DNA of 64,000 nt from Alentia gelatinosa (GCA_950022655.1 OX465579.1:140563118-140627117), one strand, 5' to 3'; numbered from the stretch's first letter, positions 26,984-39,142 are shown. Notes: generated by a model not told the origin, from the sequence alone. Made by a program: numbers and translations.

Positions 26984-29900
26984 ATGTTGGAGTTCCAAGC
27001 TGTAATCCTTGCTGGGGGCAGGGGGTCGCGTATGACTGATCTACTCACAGCAGCCACTCCCAAAGCTCTTCTGCCGATTGCTAATCGGCCTATGATATCA
27101 TATCCAGTGAAGATGCTCCAAAAGGTTGGCTTTGAAGGTTAGTCCTAAAAATTTTAATTGTGTGTATTTTGGTGTCATTATTTTTGATAGTCTGTAGGAC
27201 TTCACATTTAAAACTAGTTATCTGACATTTTCCAAAACGCATTGTGACATTATATAAGATAATTTGATTATTAAATTTCAACTCTGTCAACTCTAAATAC
27301 TGATGGCTTAAATTCAAAGTGGCTATAACTTGTGATTTTGGGTGACTTAAGGTGGTGCTCCATTGCGCCGATTGTTGGTCTCCGAACAATCTTCACCTAA
27401 TCTCCACCCGCTCTCCGATTGTTCTCGCCTCATGCGCAACCATGAGAAGAACATGGGGGCCGCCTAGAGACCCTAGCTCCACTGCAGCTCCACGATCAGC
27501 GACTAGGTGCTGAGCGGCCAGCGACCAAATGATCGCCACCCAATCTCCACATGATCAGCTGCAGTGGAGCACGGCCTTAAGTCTGCCGACATACTAATCC
27601 ACATTAATGTACTTTGCTTCCAAAGTGCTGGAATTTGAACAGCCACTTTAAGTTAGTCTATGGTGTAGCCTTATGCATGGATAGCAGGTAGCAGTGCATT
27701 CCATTTGAGGGTCTTCTCAATCGAGCTAACTACTGTCACATGTCTTCCAATCATGTTTATAGTGTAACAGCCCGCAGGCGAGTGGGAGGGAAGGAATGTG
27801 TGTGTGTGTGGGGGGGGGGGGGGGGACCAACGAGTGGCTCCGTGCGGACGATGTTTTCAGGCAACTTAATTTGATTAGGTTGTATTGGCCGTCAATCATA
27901 CACTTCATACCTCTGTACTTCTTTTGAATATTTCAGAAGCGATCGTTGTTGTCCAAGACCAATATATGGCCCTTACACAAAAGGAGCTAGTGGAAGTATG
28001 TCAAATTCAAATGAAATTGGACTTCGTAGCCATACCTCAAAATGAAGACTGGGGAACTGCTGATAGTCTACGCCACATCAAAGACAAACTCGTCACCGTA
28101 AGGAATGACATAACTCTTTTATTTCTCATGTCCCACACAACTTTCTACATTTCCCCAACAGAACTTGTGTTCATCTGATATCAATCCAATTATTGAAGTT
28201 GCTCATGAGGCTGGTGGCGGTGTTTGCATGCTAGTATATCTCAAATTCTTATTGTATTGAAATGTAAAGTGGCCTTAGTTCGGATCAGTATTTTAGACTC
28301 TACTACTTACTCTTAGAATTGAAATTCATTAAATCTAAACGAAAATTCATTATAAGTTTAGAATTTGTGTAACCAGAACCAAACAATATTGAATAGATGT
28401 CTAGAATATAGCCATCACACTATTAACAAAAGCGCTGACTTACGTTAATTCATTTATTTATCTCGGTTAATTTCAGAATGATATCCTTGTGGTAAGCTGT
28501 GACTTGATAACGGACGTCTCTCTCCACAACATAGCAGACCTACACCGCACCTACGACGCCACCGTCACTATGCTGCTGGCCCCGGCTCCAGACACGTCAG
28601 ACATGGCTTCCCCGGGAGGCAAAGCTGGCAAGAAATTCGGTAAACTCCTCAAAAGATAAATTTATCAATGATGTAACCCTTTCTCTGCAACATGGTGCAT
28701 CCAGGTTTTCTCATTCTAGTGTTACTGCAGCATGAAGCACATGCCTCCAGACTTAATTGATATTTGTATAATGTGTATACATATTTGGAACTCGTGACTC
28801 CACCTGACATCCCTGTCACTTGGAATTTGGGAACCTCCAGATACGAGGTGCGGACACTTCAATTACTAGAACTAATATCAAAACTACATAGTTGCTATTC
28901 AGGGTTAAAAGACTTCACCTTTCAGTGGATTTTCAACATTTTCGGATATGTCCTCAACTCTCTTTTTTAATCAAATATAGAAAGTGTATATAATTAAAGA
29001 ACATTTTATTCAATTTATTTTATTAACAAGGTAACTATTTTCATTTCAGTATTTAATCAATTTTCACAAGTCGCCTTAAGATATACATAAATTCAAGTAT
29101 ACTGTGGGTATTTGACATTCAGTAAGAAAGTGTATATAATTAAAGCGCATTTTATTCTATTTATTTTATTAATAAGGTAACCATTTTTATTTAAATATTT
29201 AATCAATTTTCATAAGTCGCCTTAAGATATACATAAATTCCCATAGACTCTGGGTATTTGACGTTCAGTGAGCTTAGGTTGTAGAGAACCAATGTCTACA
29301 GAATCCGTAGACATTGGCTCGCTACAACATAATCTTTCTACTAATTGAGAAAATATACATCTCAGCAAGTCCACTCATCGCACTGGACATTCCCAGCCAT
29401 ATGATTTACTAGAATGGAGAAAATGTGGGTTCACTGGTAGGCTGCCTTATGCTGGTTCCGCGGGCGTCCACTTGCTTTTAGTAACCTTTCTGGTATTTAT
29501 GTATCTTTTTCAGAACGGGACATCGTCGGTTTAAAGGAGAATGGTTCTAGGGTGCTGTTTCTATCATCAGAGGCTGACTTTGAAGAATCCATACCTTTTA
29601 GGAAATCTTTCTTTAAAAAGTAGGTATATCTTTCATCAGAGGTTGACATTGAAGTCTCGATATTGTTTAAGAAATCGTTCTCTTCGTTACAACGTAGTAA
29701 AAACACCTCTAGATCAAGCCGAAAAAAAATCGTTCTCTAAAAAGTTCATCTATGTGAGGCAGATAACATTGAATGGATAAACCTACATTCAAGTTGTGCG
29801 CTTTTCTTATGATTAGAGGAAGAAACTTTATCAAAATCTTCTCGTTTTCTGGCATACCTTTTTTAATTTTTTGAATACAAGTACATTTATATCAAATATT

Positions 29901-30403
29901 TTGTTATACTAGGTGCAGATATATCATGTCACTTTTTTCTAGTGATTGTTCCCCGACAGTGGTAGTTTACTGCTATATCAAAGGTCAATCCTTCTCATAC
30001 CATGTCTATGTGGTATGGGAAGAAAAAGAACTCTCACCTCTGTAAATGTGCAAGGGTGAGATTTCTACCGGAATTCGCCTCATAGATTCAATCACCAGGC
30101 TTGACCTTGAGTGAGTCCCTATATACCATCAGGGTCCCCTTAGACGTTAAATAAAAAAAAATTCAATGAAATGATTGCGCTTGATGTTTGAGAATATATA
30201 GGTTAGCATGGTCCCCGACTACAACATTCCAACATAAGTACCTTCACATTCGAAATGCAACATTTCGCACATTACCCCTCGTATTTCTGAAAATGTTATG
30301 GTGTTTATTTCAGGCATCCACATGTCACAATGAAGACGAAGTTACTTGACGGTCATCTGTATTGCATGAAGCGCTGGGTCTTAGATTTGCTGGAAAAGGA
30401 TTC
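26984..30403 (+). CDS. EIF2B3: EIF2B3 exons 1-5: nucleotidyltransferase-like domain
   Basis: Exon 1 holds the glycine-rich AGGRGSRM loop and [11 protein letters not shown]. Exon 2 holds [14 protein letters not shown]. Exon 3 holds [13 protein letters not shown]. These are the sugar-nucleotidyltransferase-like motifs of eIF2B gamma and epsilon, which in this family serve structure rather than nucleotidyl transfer. Exon 4 ends inside KSFFKK, and the Lys codon is split 2+1 with exon 5 ([15 protein letters not shown]). Of the possible exon-4 donors, only the one at 29620 (gtaggt) keeps the frame. Confidence 0.95.
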
Positions 30404-33400
30404 GTAAGTGTACTTCGGTTTGTCTAGGATTTTAGACTAGAAAAATTGCTTGATTAGATATCAGTCCATCTTAGAACTTGAAATTAGTTATGAAAGAGGC
30501 ATGGATTCTCCTTAAATACTTATACAAGTGAAGATACTTTGAATCAATAACTTTGAACAATATTTACAGTATATATATATATATATATATGGGTAGATAA
30601 ACCGTATTTTATCAAAGGGTATTGAGTAGATATCTATTAAAATTAACAAAAAGGGTACCATTTATCGGTCAGTGCTGGACTTTCTACTCTGTGCTGACAA
30701 AAATAACCGCGATATCAGACAGACACTATCAATACTAAGGTGATGTCCTAAGTTTCAGTTATAAGACCGATACTTAAATGGCATTTCTCTTGGTATGGTA
30801 AATTACTGTACCTTGATGGGCTGTTATCCCCTGGACTGTTACCTATTAACCAATGGATCCACCTTGCAAGTCGCTGTTATATAGCTTACCATAATATCTT
30901 GTTTCCACTTAATTCCAGGTCTATCTCTACAATTAAAGGGGAACTTATCCCTATGTTAGTGCGTAAGCAATTTCAATCAAAAGAAATGGACAACAACAAG
31001 ACAAACCTAGACATTGGTGATACCACTCAAGGTAAGTATTGCAATTAGAACGACGATACTTCGAGTAATTTTAACGAAAATATGTTCGGAGCCTACGAGA
31101 CGTTATGAGAGGGGTGTACCATCTGGTTGCTCGTGTACTGTACGTTTATTGCTTAGGGATCAAACGTGATCTAATCAGCCTGTTTTACATTGGTAGTCAG
31201 TTTCAGTACATGTAGTCGTATTCTAGGCATCAAATTATCAGTTACAGCTAGTATGATTACCCCGAACTACTGCCATTGCCTGCCCATATTGGTGAACGAG
31301 AATGCTGTGAGACGGCTATAATTACCTCGCATCCTAATGCGACAAAACAATATCAGCAATCAGGAAGCTCTGTTTTCTTAGCAATTGGTTTACTTTTACT
31401 CTTAATCAGGACCTCATACGATTCTTACATTATTAAAAGTATTTCAGTAAATGATAAAGAGACATTCATATATAGGTATTACCAAATACATAATTAAACC
31501 CCATATGTAGTAGAACAAGTTAGAGGCACCTATGCAAACCAGCCATTTGGCTGATGGTGCCGTTTATTGGTTGTAATTAATGAATATGTAATATCAAACA
31601 AAAATGTAATCATGCGAAGAACCAATAAAATCTTGAAATAAGGTCTTGCATTAAGTACTTGTGGATGTTTGTAACACACCAGACAATGAGAGCCTGGAGA
31701 AGGACGACCTGCTGCAGGTGGCACAGAGGATGTCCACCTGGATCGACCACCGCGGCGACATGGAGGACTGCTTCCACGGAGACGATATCCGCTGTTACGC
31801 GCACGTCGTGGACAGTGGTCTCGTGTTGCGGGCCAACACGCTGGTCACGTACTGCGAGGCCAACAGACAAGTGAGCACAACCTTCTCTTAAAGGGCTGGG
31901 GCCAACCATAAAGTATGGAGTTGGCGGAGTTGTCAATTATAGGAAGTCCGAATGGATAACATGAAACCGTTATTTGGCCTTTGAGTTGACTTGTCAAGTA
32001 TTGGGGTTGTTCTGATTTTTCATCCATAAAGTATGTGTGCAAAAATTCCGAAAATGTATATCTCCCCTACCCCCACTCAATCTTGTACGCAATAGAACAA
32101 AGAAGGAACATACGTAAAATTTTCTTTGGTGCGTACATACTTTATGGATGGCCCTCTGTTCTCCTGAGCGGTGACGCCGTCAGATGTCTGATATTGTACA
32201 GATCCAAAGGCCAATGAGAGAAGTCAACATGGGGCGGCCGTGGGGACGATCTTTGCAGGCAACCGACAGAAGCTATTTCATTAACGGCCAGTGGCTGTTC
32301 CACCGCCGTACGGCAACATCTGTTGAATACGTACTGCTCCACCGCACCGATATCTATATCCGACAGGCAGGGCCCCACACGGCCGCCAAGTTAGCTTGTC
32401 ATGGTAGAACTGGCCCTTTATGTGATATCACATTGGTCAAGTTGTGTATTGCCACTAGGGATGCGCCTACTTGCCCCCCCCCCTTCTTTCCTTTTGGAGG
32501 AAATGTGGGTTGGGTAAAATAAAATCAAGATTATCCTCTCCACATTTTTTAGTTCATCTCCCAGTATTTGTAAAGATTTCTCCCAGTGTTTTCAGGTTTT
32601 TATGACTATCCATGTCATGGAGTCTTTTTTATCTAACAAACATTTGAATGCAGGTGCATAATCACTGTTTCCCACAGACGTTAGGCTGACCATACATTTT
32701 GCTACTATTTTTTTAAAGTCGGGATTTCTTTGTTCTTGCTGTGGTTATCTTTTTCATCTAACATAATATTGCAATTTTTAACAAGGACAAAGAAACTGGC
32801 GATAGTTATGTAACTCATTTAGATATGTCTTTTTTCTACAGGTGCCTAAACAACTCGGAACACTATTTGGCGACGATCCTCCTGCACCACTAATTCACGC
32901 ATCAGCCTCTATACAACCCAAGTCTCAGGTGAGACTTTACATTACACCCCAGTAAAAATACCTGTGCAAAATACCAGTAGCATTGATTGTTTCATGTATA
33001 TGTGGGTTTTTTTCTTTGAGTTACGGATTATTCTATTTTATACACCTGTATATTTCGGCATTTTTATCTTCACACTGGTGTCCACACTTCCATTGCTTGG
33101 ATGTTCCAATAATTTCATTTGATGTTATTTCCGTGAAAATGATTTGTTTCTGCCACACTTCTACTAGAGGATGAATAGTTGTGAAATAGTAACTGTAAGT
33201 ACAGCCCTCAGTTCAACTATTTCGCTACCCATGCTTTTCCTGGGACCCTTGCTGGCAGTCCGGGTAGAAGCGAACGAGTTTGAGTTTGTTGCACTGTCTC
33301 TTCTAGATACGCTATATGCACATCTCTCTGATAGTCTTCTCGTATGGTCATATTGATCGTTTGTATCTCATTTTGATTTAATGAAATGGTCAAATTTACA

Positions 33401-36387
33401 TCGTTATGGCTTTGAAGAATGAATTGATAATCTTCTAATGATAGTCGCCTTTGAATAACACAATATATCAAGCGCCATAACAAAACCGAATCTTTGCAAC
33501 TTCAAATACATCTAATTAATGAATATATGTCATACCCTATAGATTATATTGTCCGACCTAACCTTTTAACAACAATCAAAGATAAGTTATTCAAGTACTG
33601 GTAGCTTTTATCTTTATTGTTATTCCCAGACCTACAATATACTCTATATTGTAACACAAAGTGTAACTGGCGACCATTATTAGCACATTTTCAGTACTCT
33701 TTGGTGAGAGAAGATTTCTTCATGACTATATCTTGCCAAATCTTTGATTTGGCGAATAGTTGCTTAAAGGGTAGTAAGTGTTGGTATCCTTGGATATCCT
33801 TTTGAATTATGACATAAGGGTTTTAAAGATGAATGCGACCGTTTGTTTGAAAAGACACTCAAATCATGTCGTCACTCTTCTTTATCTTTTGATGTAGATA
33901 GTAAAATCTGAAAAGATGCCCCTCAAAATAAGAGTATTTATTAATTTCTCAAATGAAATGCTGGGGGTGATTTCATACATATCTGTCTGTCGGCAGTGCA
34001 GCCTGCCGCATTCATGGATGACTGGCTGCCTAGGAATCCATATTTCAGGCTTAGGATTTACCCGGATTTGTCCGGATTTCAGGATATTTTGACACCTTAA
34101 GGGACATTTTTTAGATCAATGTAAATCCAAAGAGAATATTCTTTAAGGGGTAGGGGGTCAAAAATAAAAAACTGAAAGATGGTGTTGAATATTTTTGCAC
34201 TTCTGGCCGTAATTCTCATCTGAAGCCAGATATTTACTAAATGTAGCCCAAAATGCAGGAGCTTCCGAGGCTTCGTCCACTGGACCACGTCAGTGCACAT
34301 TCCCTCGAACTTACTAGGGCCCTGGGCGGCCCCCTGCCGTTTTTTCTAAAAAAAATTGTAATTACCCAATTCCGTGCCTCCTATATGTCAGCTGTGATCG
34401 GACGCTGTAATCTTACGACAACGTATCGTTCGCGTGATCGTACATCGTTGCAGCTCTAGTATATAAGCCGGACAACATACGAATATGTGTTGTTTTTTTA
34501 TATAAACAAACGCTGGTGTTCTTCTATAAGTTATATCGATATAGCTTTGCATGACTGCTCATTACGGTATGTTTGACTACTGACCTATATACATAGTCAT
34601 CTAGGTCCTGGGTTTACAGTTGCAAGGTTCTATATCCTCTCTGTAGACAAGCCAGAATCATCGGGATAGACAGAAAGGAAAGAGCTGTGATACATACGCC
34701 AATATAACCCTTTCTAGTAACTATGAATCGAAAAACATATCATCTTCCAAGTCTATGATAACCTATATGATTAAACACAGTGAACATTCCCTTTAACTTT
34801 TCCCAATTTTATTATTAATTTTTTTTTTTTTTTTTTTACGTTTAAATAATCTTTCCCCCAATTTTATTATTATTATGACCAAGTTGTAGGACACATGATC
34901 TGTGTGCATGAAAATTTACAATGCTGAAAATCGTTACCCCTCTCAGACTGAGTGCGTGTATCTTGTTGCAGGTTGGCTCTGACAGCATGGTTGGGGACGG
35001 GACAACGATCGCCGAGAAGGTTGGCATTAAACGCTCCATCATCGGAAGACATTGCACTATTGGCGAAAAGGTCAAGGTCACCAACTCTATCATACTCGAC
35101 CATGTGACCATTCAGGAAGGGTATGTTGACTGAAAGGATGTTTACCATTAGCTCAAAAAAACTTTCTACGAACGCCAGTGGTTCGATAAACGTGACTATA
35201 AATATCCAGATTAAGCGGGGTTAGTAACTATATTGTGTTTTATGTAGAGTAGCAGATATAAAACACGGAGGCGGCGTTATTATAAGATTAATCCAACCGA
35301 AAAGAAAATACTGGATATGGGAGCAATTCGATACTCATGTGAGCACACATTGCCCTAATTAAAATCTAGAACATTGATAAAGACTATGTAATAGTTGAAA
35401 CGTCGGTTCTGTAATGAATGCTCCTATAGATCACCTTGACTATTTCAGTAGTTGTATTACTATCGCCTTCAAATTATTAAAATCTAAATTCTTATGGAAG
35501 ATACATTTGTGATTAAGTCCTTCACTTACTATGCAAATTATCATCATGTTCTACATTGACCGTCCCTGTTTTTTGTAGGTCTGTACTCACGGGGTGCATA
35601 GTATGTTCCAAAGCACACATCGCTGAAAAGTGCGATCTCAAGGATTGCTTAATAGGAGCAAATCAGAATGTTGGACCAATGGGTAAGTAACCTTGAATAA
35701 CATAACAGTGGTATGAAAGAGTCCACAGCGTTTATATGTAAGTTAATTGTGAATGTTCTATAAGTTCTGCAGGGTAGTCCTTCTATTAGATCAATTTACT
35801 CGTTGGTGAAGACTTTACAAGATTTGGTAGTCATACATGACCTGGAGATTATCATTCTTTAATGTATCAAGTGAGGTAGGATAGAGTTGTATTGTTACTT
35901 TTGAGGAATTGTATGAAATCAGAGGTATTGTTATTTGTATGCTTACGGAAGATGTACTTTGTATGTTGGGATGTACGAGTTGAGGTAGAATCATATTGAG
36001 GCTCATGTAGTAAACTCTGGCTTTGAGTACAATTTAAGAAGGGTTCCTTTCGTTTTCTTCTTTTATTCAGGATAAGCTTACATCTCTGTCATATTGATAC
36101 ATACTGAAGGCCCTCTGCTTTTTACATACCATGTATAAAAAGAAAATAATGAAAACCGCCTAAACCCCCAAACTTGTAAAGGAGGCTCCTGGTGATTCAT
36201 TAAGTTTCAACGTCCAGTGTGGACTTTCGTATTGTAATGTATGAAGAGGTGTGTTTTCGGCAGGAGTAGTATAAATTATGTTCCGACCATATGCACTTTA
36301 CTTGATACTGATTAAGTAATTCTCTTTTATCTTGCAGGAAAATATACAAATGAAGTCATCGTTGAATTGGACAGAATGGAAATATAA
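26984..36387 (+). CDS. EIF2B3: Translation initiation factor eIF2B subunit gamma (complete, 11 exons, 454 aa)
   Basis: eIF2B is the decameric GDP-GTP exchange factor for eIF2. The gamma subunit pairs with epsilon in the catalytic subcomplex. Coding exons: 26984-27137, 27937-28097, 28477-28639, 29514-29619, 30314-30403, 30919-31031, 31683-31870, 32842-32928, 34972-35120, 35579-35682, 36338-36387. All have AG/GT borders and the phases close to one 1365-base frame ending in TAA. The length of 454 aa is close to human (about 452). Order: nucleotidyltransferase-like domain starting [12 protein letters not shown] at residues 6-17, a linker, and a left-handed beta-helix of hexapeptide repeats. The start ATG (ACAATGTTG) directly precedes the [11 protein letters not shown] strand as in orthologs. 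Introns hold several MITE-like repeats and decayed copies of exon 4. The gene points toward the ZSWIM gene, whose 3' end lies 8.5 kb away. Confidence 0.97.
27351..27576. mobile_element. MITE with TTAA target duplication (226 bp), piggyBac-like
   Basis: The termini are GGTGGTGCTCCATTGC and the inverted GCAGTGGAGCACGGCC. TTAA flanks both ends (27347-27350, 27577-27580), the target site of piggyBac-type transposases. It is non-coding and sits in EIF2B3 intron 1. Confidence 0.8.
27810..27825. repeat. Poly(G) run after (TG)n
   Basis: Sixteen G in a row follow a short TG repeat in EIF2B3 intron 1. Length may vary between individuals and may be misread. Confidence 0.9.
28980..29272. repeat. 146-bp tandem duplication
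   Basis: Two adjacent units (28980-29125, 29126-29272) share AAAGTGTATATAATTAAAG, the phrase CAAGTCGCCTTAAGATATAC and similar ends, with roughly ten percent mismatch. They lie in EIF2B3 intron 3 directly before a strong hairpin. Confidence 0.9.
29278..29328. other. Short near-perfect hairpin in EIF2B3 intron 3
   Basis: The left arm GTTGTAGAGAACCAATGTCTAC and right arm GTAGACATTGGCTCGCTACAAC pair over 22 bases with a few internal mismatches around a 7-base loop (AGAATCC). It could be a transposon remnant, a cruciform or a transcribed hairpin. The stem is short for a typical microRNA precursor. Confidence 0.75.
29629..29690 (+). pseudogene. Decayed tandem copy of the end of EIF2B3 exon 4
   Basis: Just after exon 4, the words CATCAGAGGTTGACATTGAAG...TTTAAGAAATCGTTCTCTT repeat the exon sequence CATCAGAGGCTGACTTTGAAG...TTTAGGAAATCTTTCTTTA (29566-29615). 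In translation [15 protein letters not shown] becomes [16 protein letters not shown] fainter third copy of the tail may lie near 29730. Partial exon duplication is the simplest reading. Confidence 0.75.
30570..30590. repeat. (TA)n microsatellite
   Basis: A 21-base alternating TA run in EIF2B3 intron 5. Confidence 0.9.
31897..32155. mobile_element. Inverted-repeat MITE-like element in EIF2B3 intron 7
   Basis: The left end GGGGCCAACCATAAAGTATG pairs with the right end CATACTTTATGGATGGCCCT in inverted orientation (17 of 19 positions). An extra direct-orientation copy of CATCCATAAAGTATG sits at 32021. No reliable target duplication was found. Confidence 0.65.
32228..32390. repeat. GC-rich inverted repeat (~160 bp) in EIF2B3 intron 7
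   Basis: GGGGCGGCCGTGGGG on the left mirrors CCCCACACGGCCGCC on the right. Near the centre is a second small inverted pair (CTGTTCCACCG... / ...CTGCTCCACCG context). It is probably another MITE; no target duplication was found. Confidence 0.55.
32842..36387 (+). CDS. EIF2B3: EIF2B3 exons 8-11: left-handed beta-helix (hexapeptide) domain
   Basis: Residues 326-454. Exons 9 and 10 encode hexapeptide-like turns such as [31 protein letters not shown] and [16 protein letters not shown], the fold used for contacts within the eIF2B complex. The last coding exon is 50 bases and ends ELDRMEI-stop. Confidence 0.94.
34819..34837. repeat. Poly(T) run
   Basis: Nineteen T in a row between two near-identical phrases, CCCAATTTTATTATTA (34803-34818) and CCCAATTTTATTATTATT (34858 onward). 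This suggests a small duplication around the homopolymer. Confidence 0.85.
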
Positions 36388-36548
36388 GTTATTTTATTCA
36401 TACATGCTGAATCACACGTTTCTTATCATCTAAAAACCCCTGGGGAGAAAACTCAATGCTTATGCATATATATAGTATATAAAACACGTGTTCACTTACG
36501 TGCAGATTGTATATGAGAATAATCTATGTGTAAATGATTTATATCAGA

Positions 36549-36554
36549 AATAAA
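36549..36554 (+). terminator. EIF2B3: Poly(A) signal of EIF2B3
   Basis: AATAAA lies 162 bases after the TAA stop, in a TTGATAAAC/TGTTTTCC setting. It is the first canonical signal downstream. Confidence 0.7.
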
Positions 36555-37330
36555 TCTTGATAAACTTGCTTGATATTGTTTTCCTTCTTAAATGTTGTTG
36601 ACGTCGTACGTCATTGGGTTTCATTTCTGATTAGATGTGTTAGGTAGGTTAGTTAATACGTTCTTTTGGTGGTAGACTATTGTAGGACTTATATTTTCAA
36701 CACTTGTATAACTTATTCCTGCCCCCAAAGTGATGTTCTTTACTAGCGTTGATAGCGCTTAGATTAGGATGCCTGCTGAAATCTCTAGAGCCAAACTTTG
36801 TTTAATTCATAATGTTGCTTGGAGACGGTCATACAACAATGGTTGTACGAGATCAGTAAAAGTTGTATAATCAACGTAGCAGTTGATATAACCTAAGTCA
36901 TCTTCAGTTCTTTCGTGACGAAATGAAGGGCAATACATAAAAAGGGAATATATGTAGCCAGGGAACAGAGTATCTAAAGAAATGGGCGCTACTGATATTC
37001 ACTCAATATTCATACATGCTATTAGTTTTCACACGGATTTGGATGACCGTGGTTTTTATCACTACTACAACTAGTTGCAGATCAGATTACGATGGTTAGA
37101 AATATACGTCCATTAAGAGACATCTGTCAGGTGTAGGAATCAAACAACTTGTGTATTACATATATGTGTATATCTACACGTACCATGGTCGTACGTCATA
37201 CAAAACCATATGAGGCTTGACATTTAAGAAATTTCATGTTATCACCATCAGTGACGCCCTCTTGTGGGTGCATTGCGTTCAAGTCTCAAGTCAAATCATC
37301 TAAGCTCTCAAAGATAGTCAAGAGAATAAT
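36555..37330. other. Intergenic, no feature seen
   Basis: A+T-rich DNA downstream of EIF2B3 without recognised genes or repeats. Confidence 0.45.
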
Positions 37331-37666
37331 GTCAGAATGGACATAGAACTCTATGGACTGGAAGCGGCCGCTCCCGAAGGCCGATGACTGCCGCGCTTTA
37401 GTACATACACACGCCATAGGCGGCGCCACCGTTTTGGGCTTAGTTCCGCGAATTGCCACTAGAAGGTGCACCGTAATATATACACAAATGCATTACAGCT
37501 ATTACAGGTATTTCTGTAACAATTTAAAATTATAGTGCTATCCTTATTCTAGGTATTTTACAAAGATAACTGAAATATGTAATGAATGGTGCATAGATTA
37601 TATGGTTTGAATGGTTAAAAATTATTCAAATCAGGTGCCATTTTTTTAATGATTTTTATACTTTAA

Positions 37667-38260
37667 AGCCTATAAGACACCGAAATTTGTTCCCGATTCA
37701 TCCAGACCATCGGCTCGGTGAGAGTCGGGAATAAAATTTCGGTGTCTTATACCTATAGACACCGATATGTAGACTCTTCCCGATGACACCTCCTTCTTTT
37801 ATGACCTCGTAAATTACCCGGGTTAAGATCAAAGAGAGCGGCCGGGTGCCGGGCCCGGCTGGGCCCCGGGCCGGGTGATAAATACATATAGGCAATAATG
37901 CAAAGTTTAATAACTTCTGGTCTATTTAAAATATCAGAAAACGGTTTTCAGATCTATGATCGTTTGTTTCTCCCCTACACATCGATATAAGGCACTTGTA
38001 AATCGGACCGAGGTAGAGATGGAAACGCTTTTTAAATGGCATGCTCAGAATCGGTAACAGTCGGTGAAAGTGCGTACACCGGAATCTTAAGGTCGGTCAT
38101 ATCTGACATGGTAGTAATGCCCGACGCGTCGGGAAAAGCAATAAAATCGGGTCGGTGAAGTGCGTACACCGACCCGATTGATGCAAATTGTCACAGACCC
38201 GACGGATCCATCGGGCAAAGTAGAATCGGGCACAGTGGTCGGGTCGGTGTCTTATAGGCT
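37667..38260. mobile_element. MITE with multiple internal hairpins (594 bp), TAA duplication
   Basis: Termini AGCCTATAAGACACCGA and inverted TCGGTGTCTTATAGGCT are perfect over 17 bases, with TAA flanking both ends (37664-37666, 38261-38263). A further inverted pair, TATAAGACACCGAAATTT / AAATTTCGGTGTCTTATA, closes a sub-hairpin at about 37671-37750. AATCGGGTCGGTG / CACCGACCCGATT forms another near 38150. No coding capacity. The 3-bp TAA duplication fits Harbinger-type insertion. Confidence 0.82.
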
Positions 38261-38347
38261 TAAGATAAAGGGACTCTGCGGTGACAAAAGGTTTCCCATT
38301 TTTCTCAGATACTTAGAATAAAGCAGTCTCTACACGGTCATTCTATA

Positions 38348-38776
38348 GTGACAAAAAGTTTCCCATTTTTCTCAGATACTTAGAATAAAGATAGAAGCAT
38401 AACTCAAAGGGTTTTGGAAAGGCCTGTAAAAACTATATTGTAAGGGCTAGGTCATATAATGTTGAGACAGTTTTAAGATTTTAATCTCGGGGACTACTTT
38501 TGATGTTTTTTTATGTCGGGCAACAGTCTCTACACGGTCATTCTGAGGTGAGAAAAATGGGAAACTTTTTGTCACTATAGAATGACCGTGTAGAGACTGC
38601 TGCCCGACATACAAAAAAACATCAAAAGTAGTCCCGAGATTAAAATCTAAAAAATGTCTCAGCATTGTACAACCTATTCCTTTCAAAATTGCTTTTACAG
38701 GCCTTTCTAAAACACTTTGAATTGTTCTTCTATCTTTATTCTAAGTATCTGAGGAAAATGGGAAACTTTTTGTCAC
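38348..38776. repeat. Long fold-back: ~197-bp inverted arms around a 34-base loop
   Basis: The left arm 38348-38544 (GTGACAAAAAGTTTCCC ... TACACGGTCATTCT) is mirrored by 38579-38776, with scattered mismatches and small indels. The arm tip is also repeated just outside at 38281-38347, and a diverged right-arm copy continues at about 38818-38965. The loop itself carries an inverted copy of the arm tip. Confidence 0.85.
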
Positions 38777-39142
38777 TACAGTTTCCCTTTTTTTAAACTG
38801 GCCTTGCATAGCATAGTATCAAAAGTATCCGATGCTATCAAAATCTCAAAAATGTCTCAGCATTATGATATTTTCCTTTTTATTTCAGTTATTACAGGCC
38901 TTTTTGGAACACTTTGAAATATGGTTTTACTTATTATTCTAAGTATCTAAGAAAATTGGGAAATTTTGAAAGTCTGAGGGTGCCCTGGTGGTCGTACAAC
39001 ATACTACAGTCTAAATATAGCTTTCACGTTTTGGCCACTACACGGCGCCGCGGTCGCTGTAGGCGGGGTGCGGCACACATCACACTCACACTCTTATCTA
39101 TGGCCCGCTTCCAGTCCATAGAGATACACTGTCCATGATGTC

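Larger units (their letters stand above)
37331..39142. mobile_element. Compound inverted-repeat locus, outer element
   Basis: Outer arms: CTCTATGGACTGGAAGCGG at 37349-37367 is the exact reverse complement of 39105-39123. The match extends outward through GTCAxxATGGACA on both sides, and inward more loosely through GCCGC and CGGCGCC words. Inside lie a separate MITE (37667-38260) and a long fold-back (38348-38776), so the locus is nested. Borders are approximate. Confidence 0.65.

Noticed and set aside
34250..34460. Possible repeat remnant around 34.3 kb
   Set aside because: The sequence has the feel of an old dispersed repeat, but no second copy, inverted ends or target duplication was found in the window.
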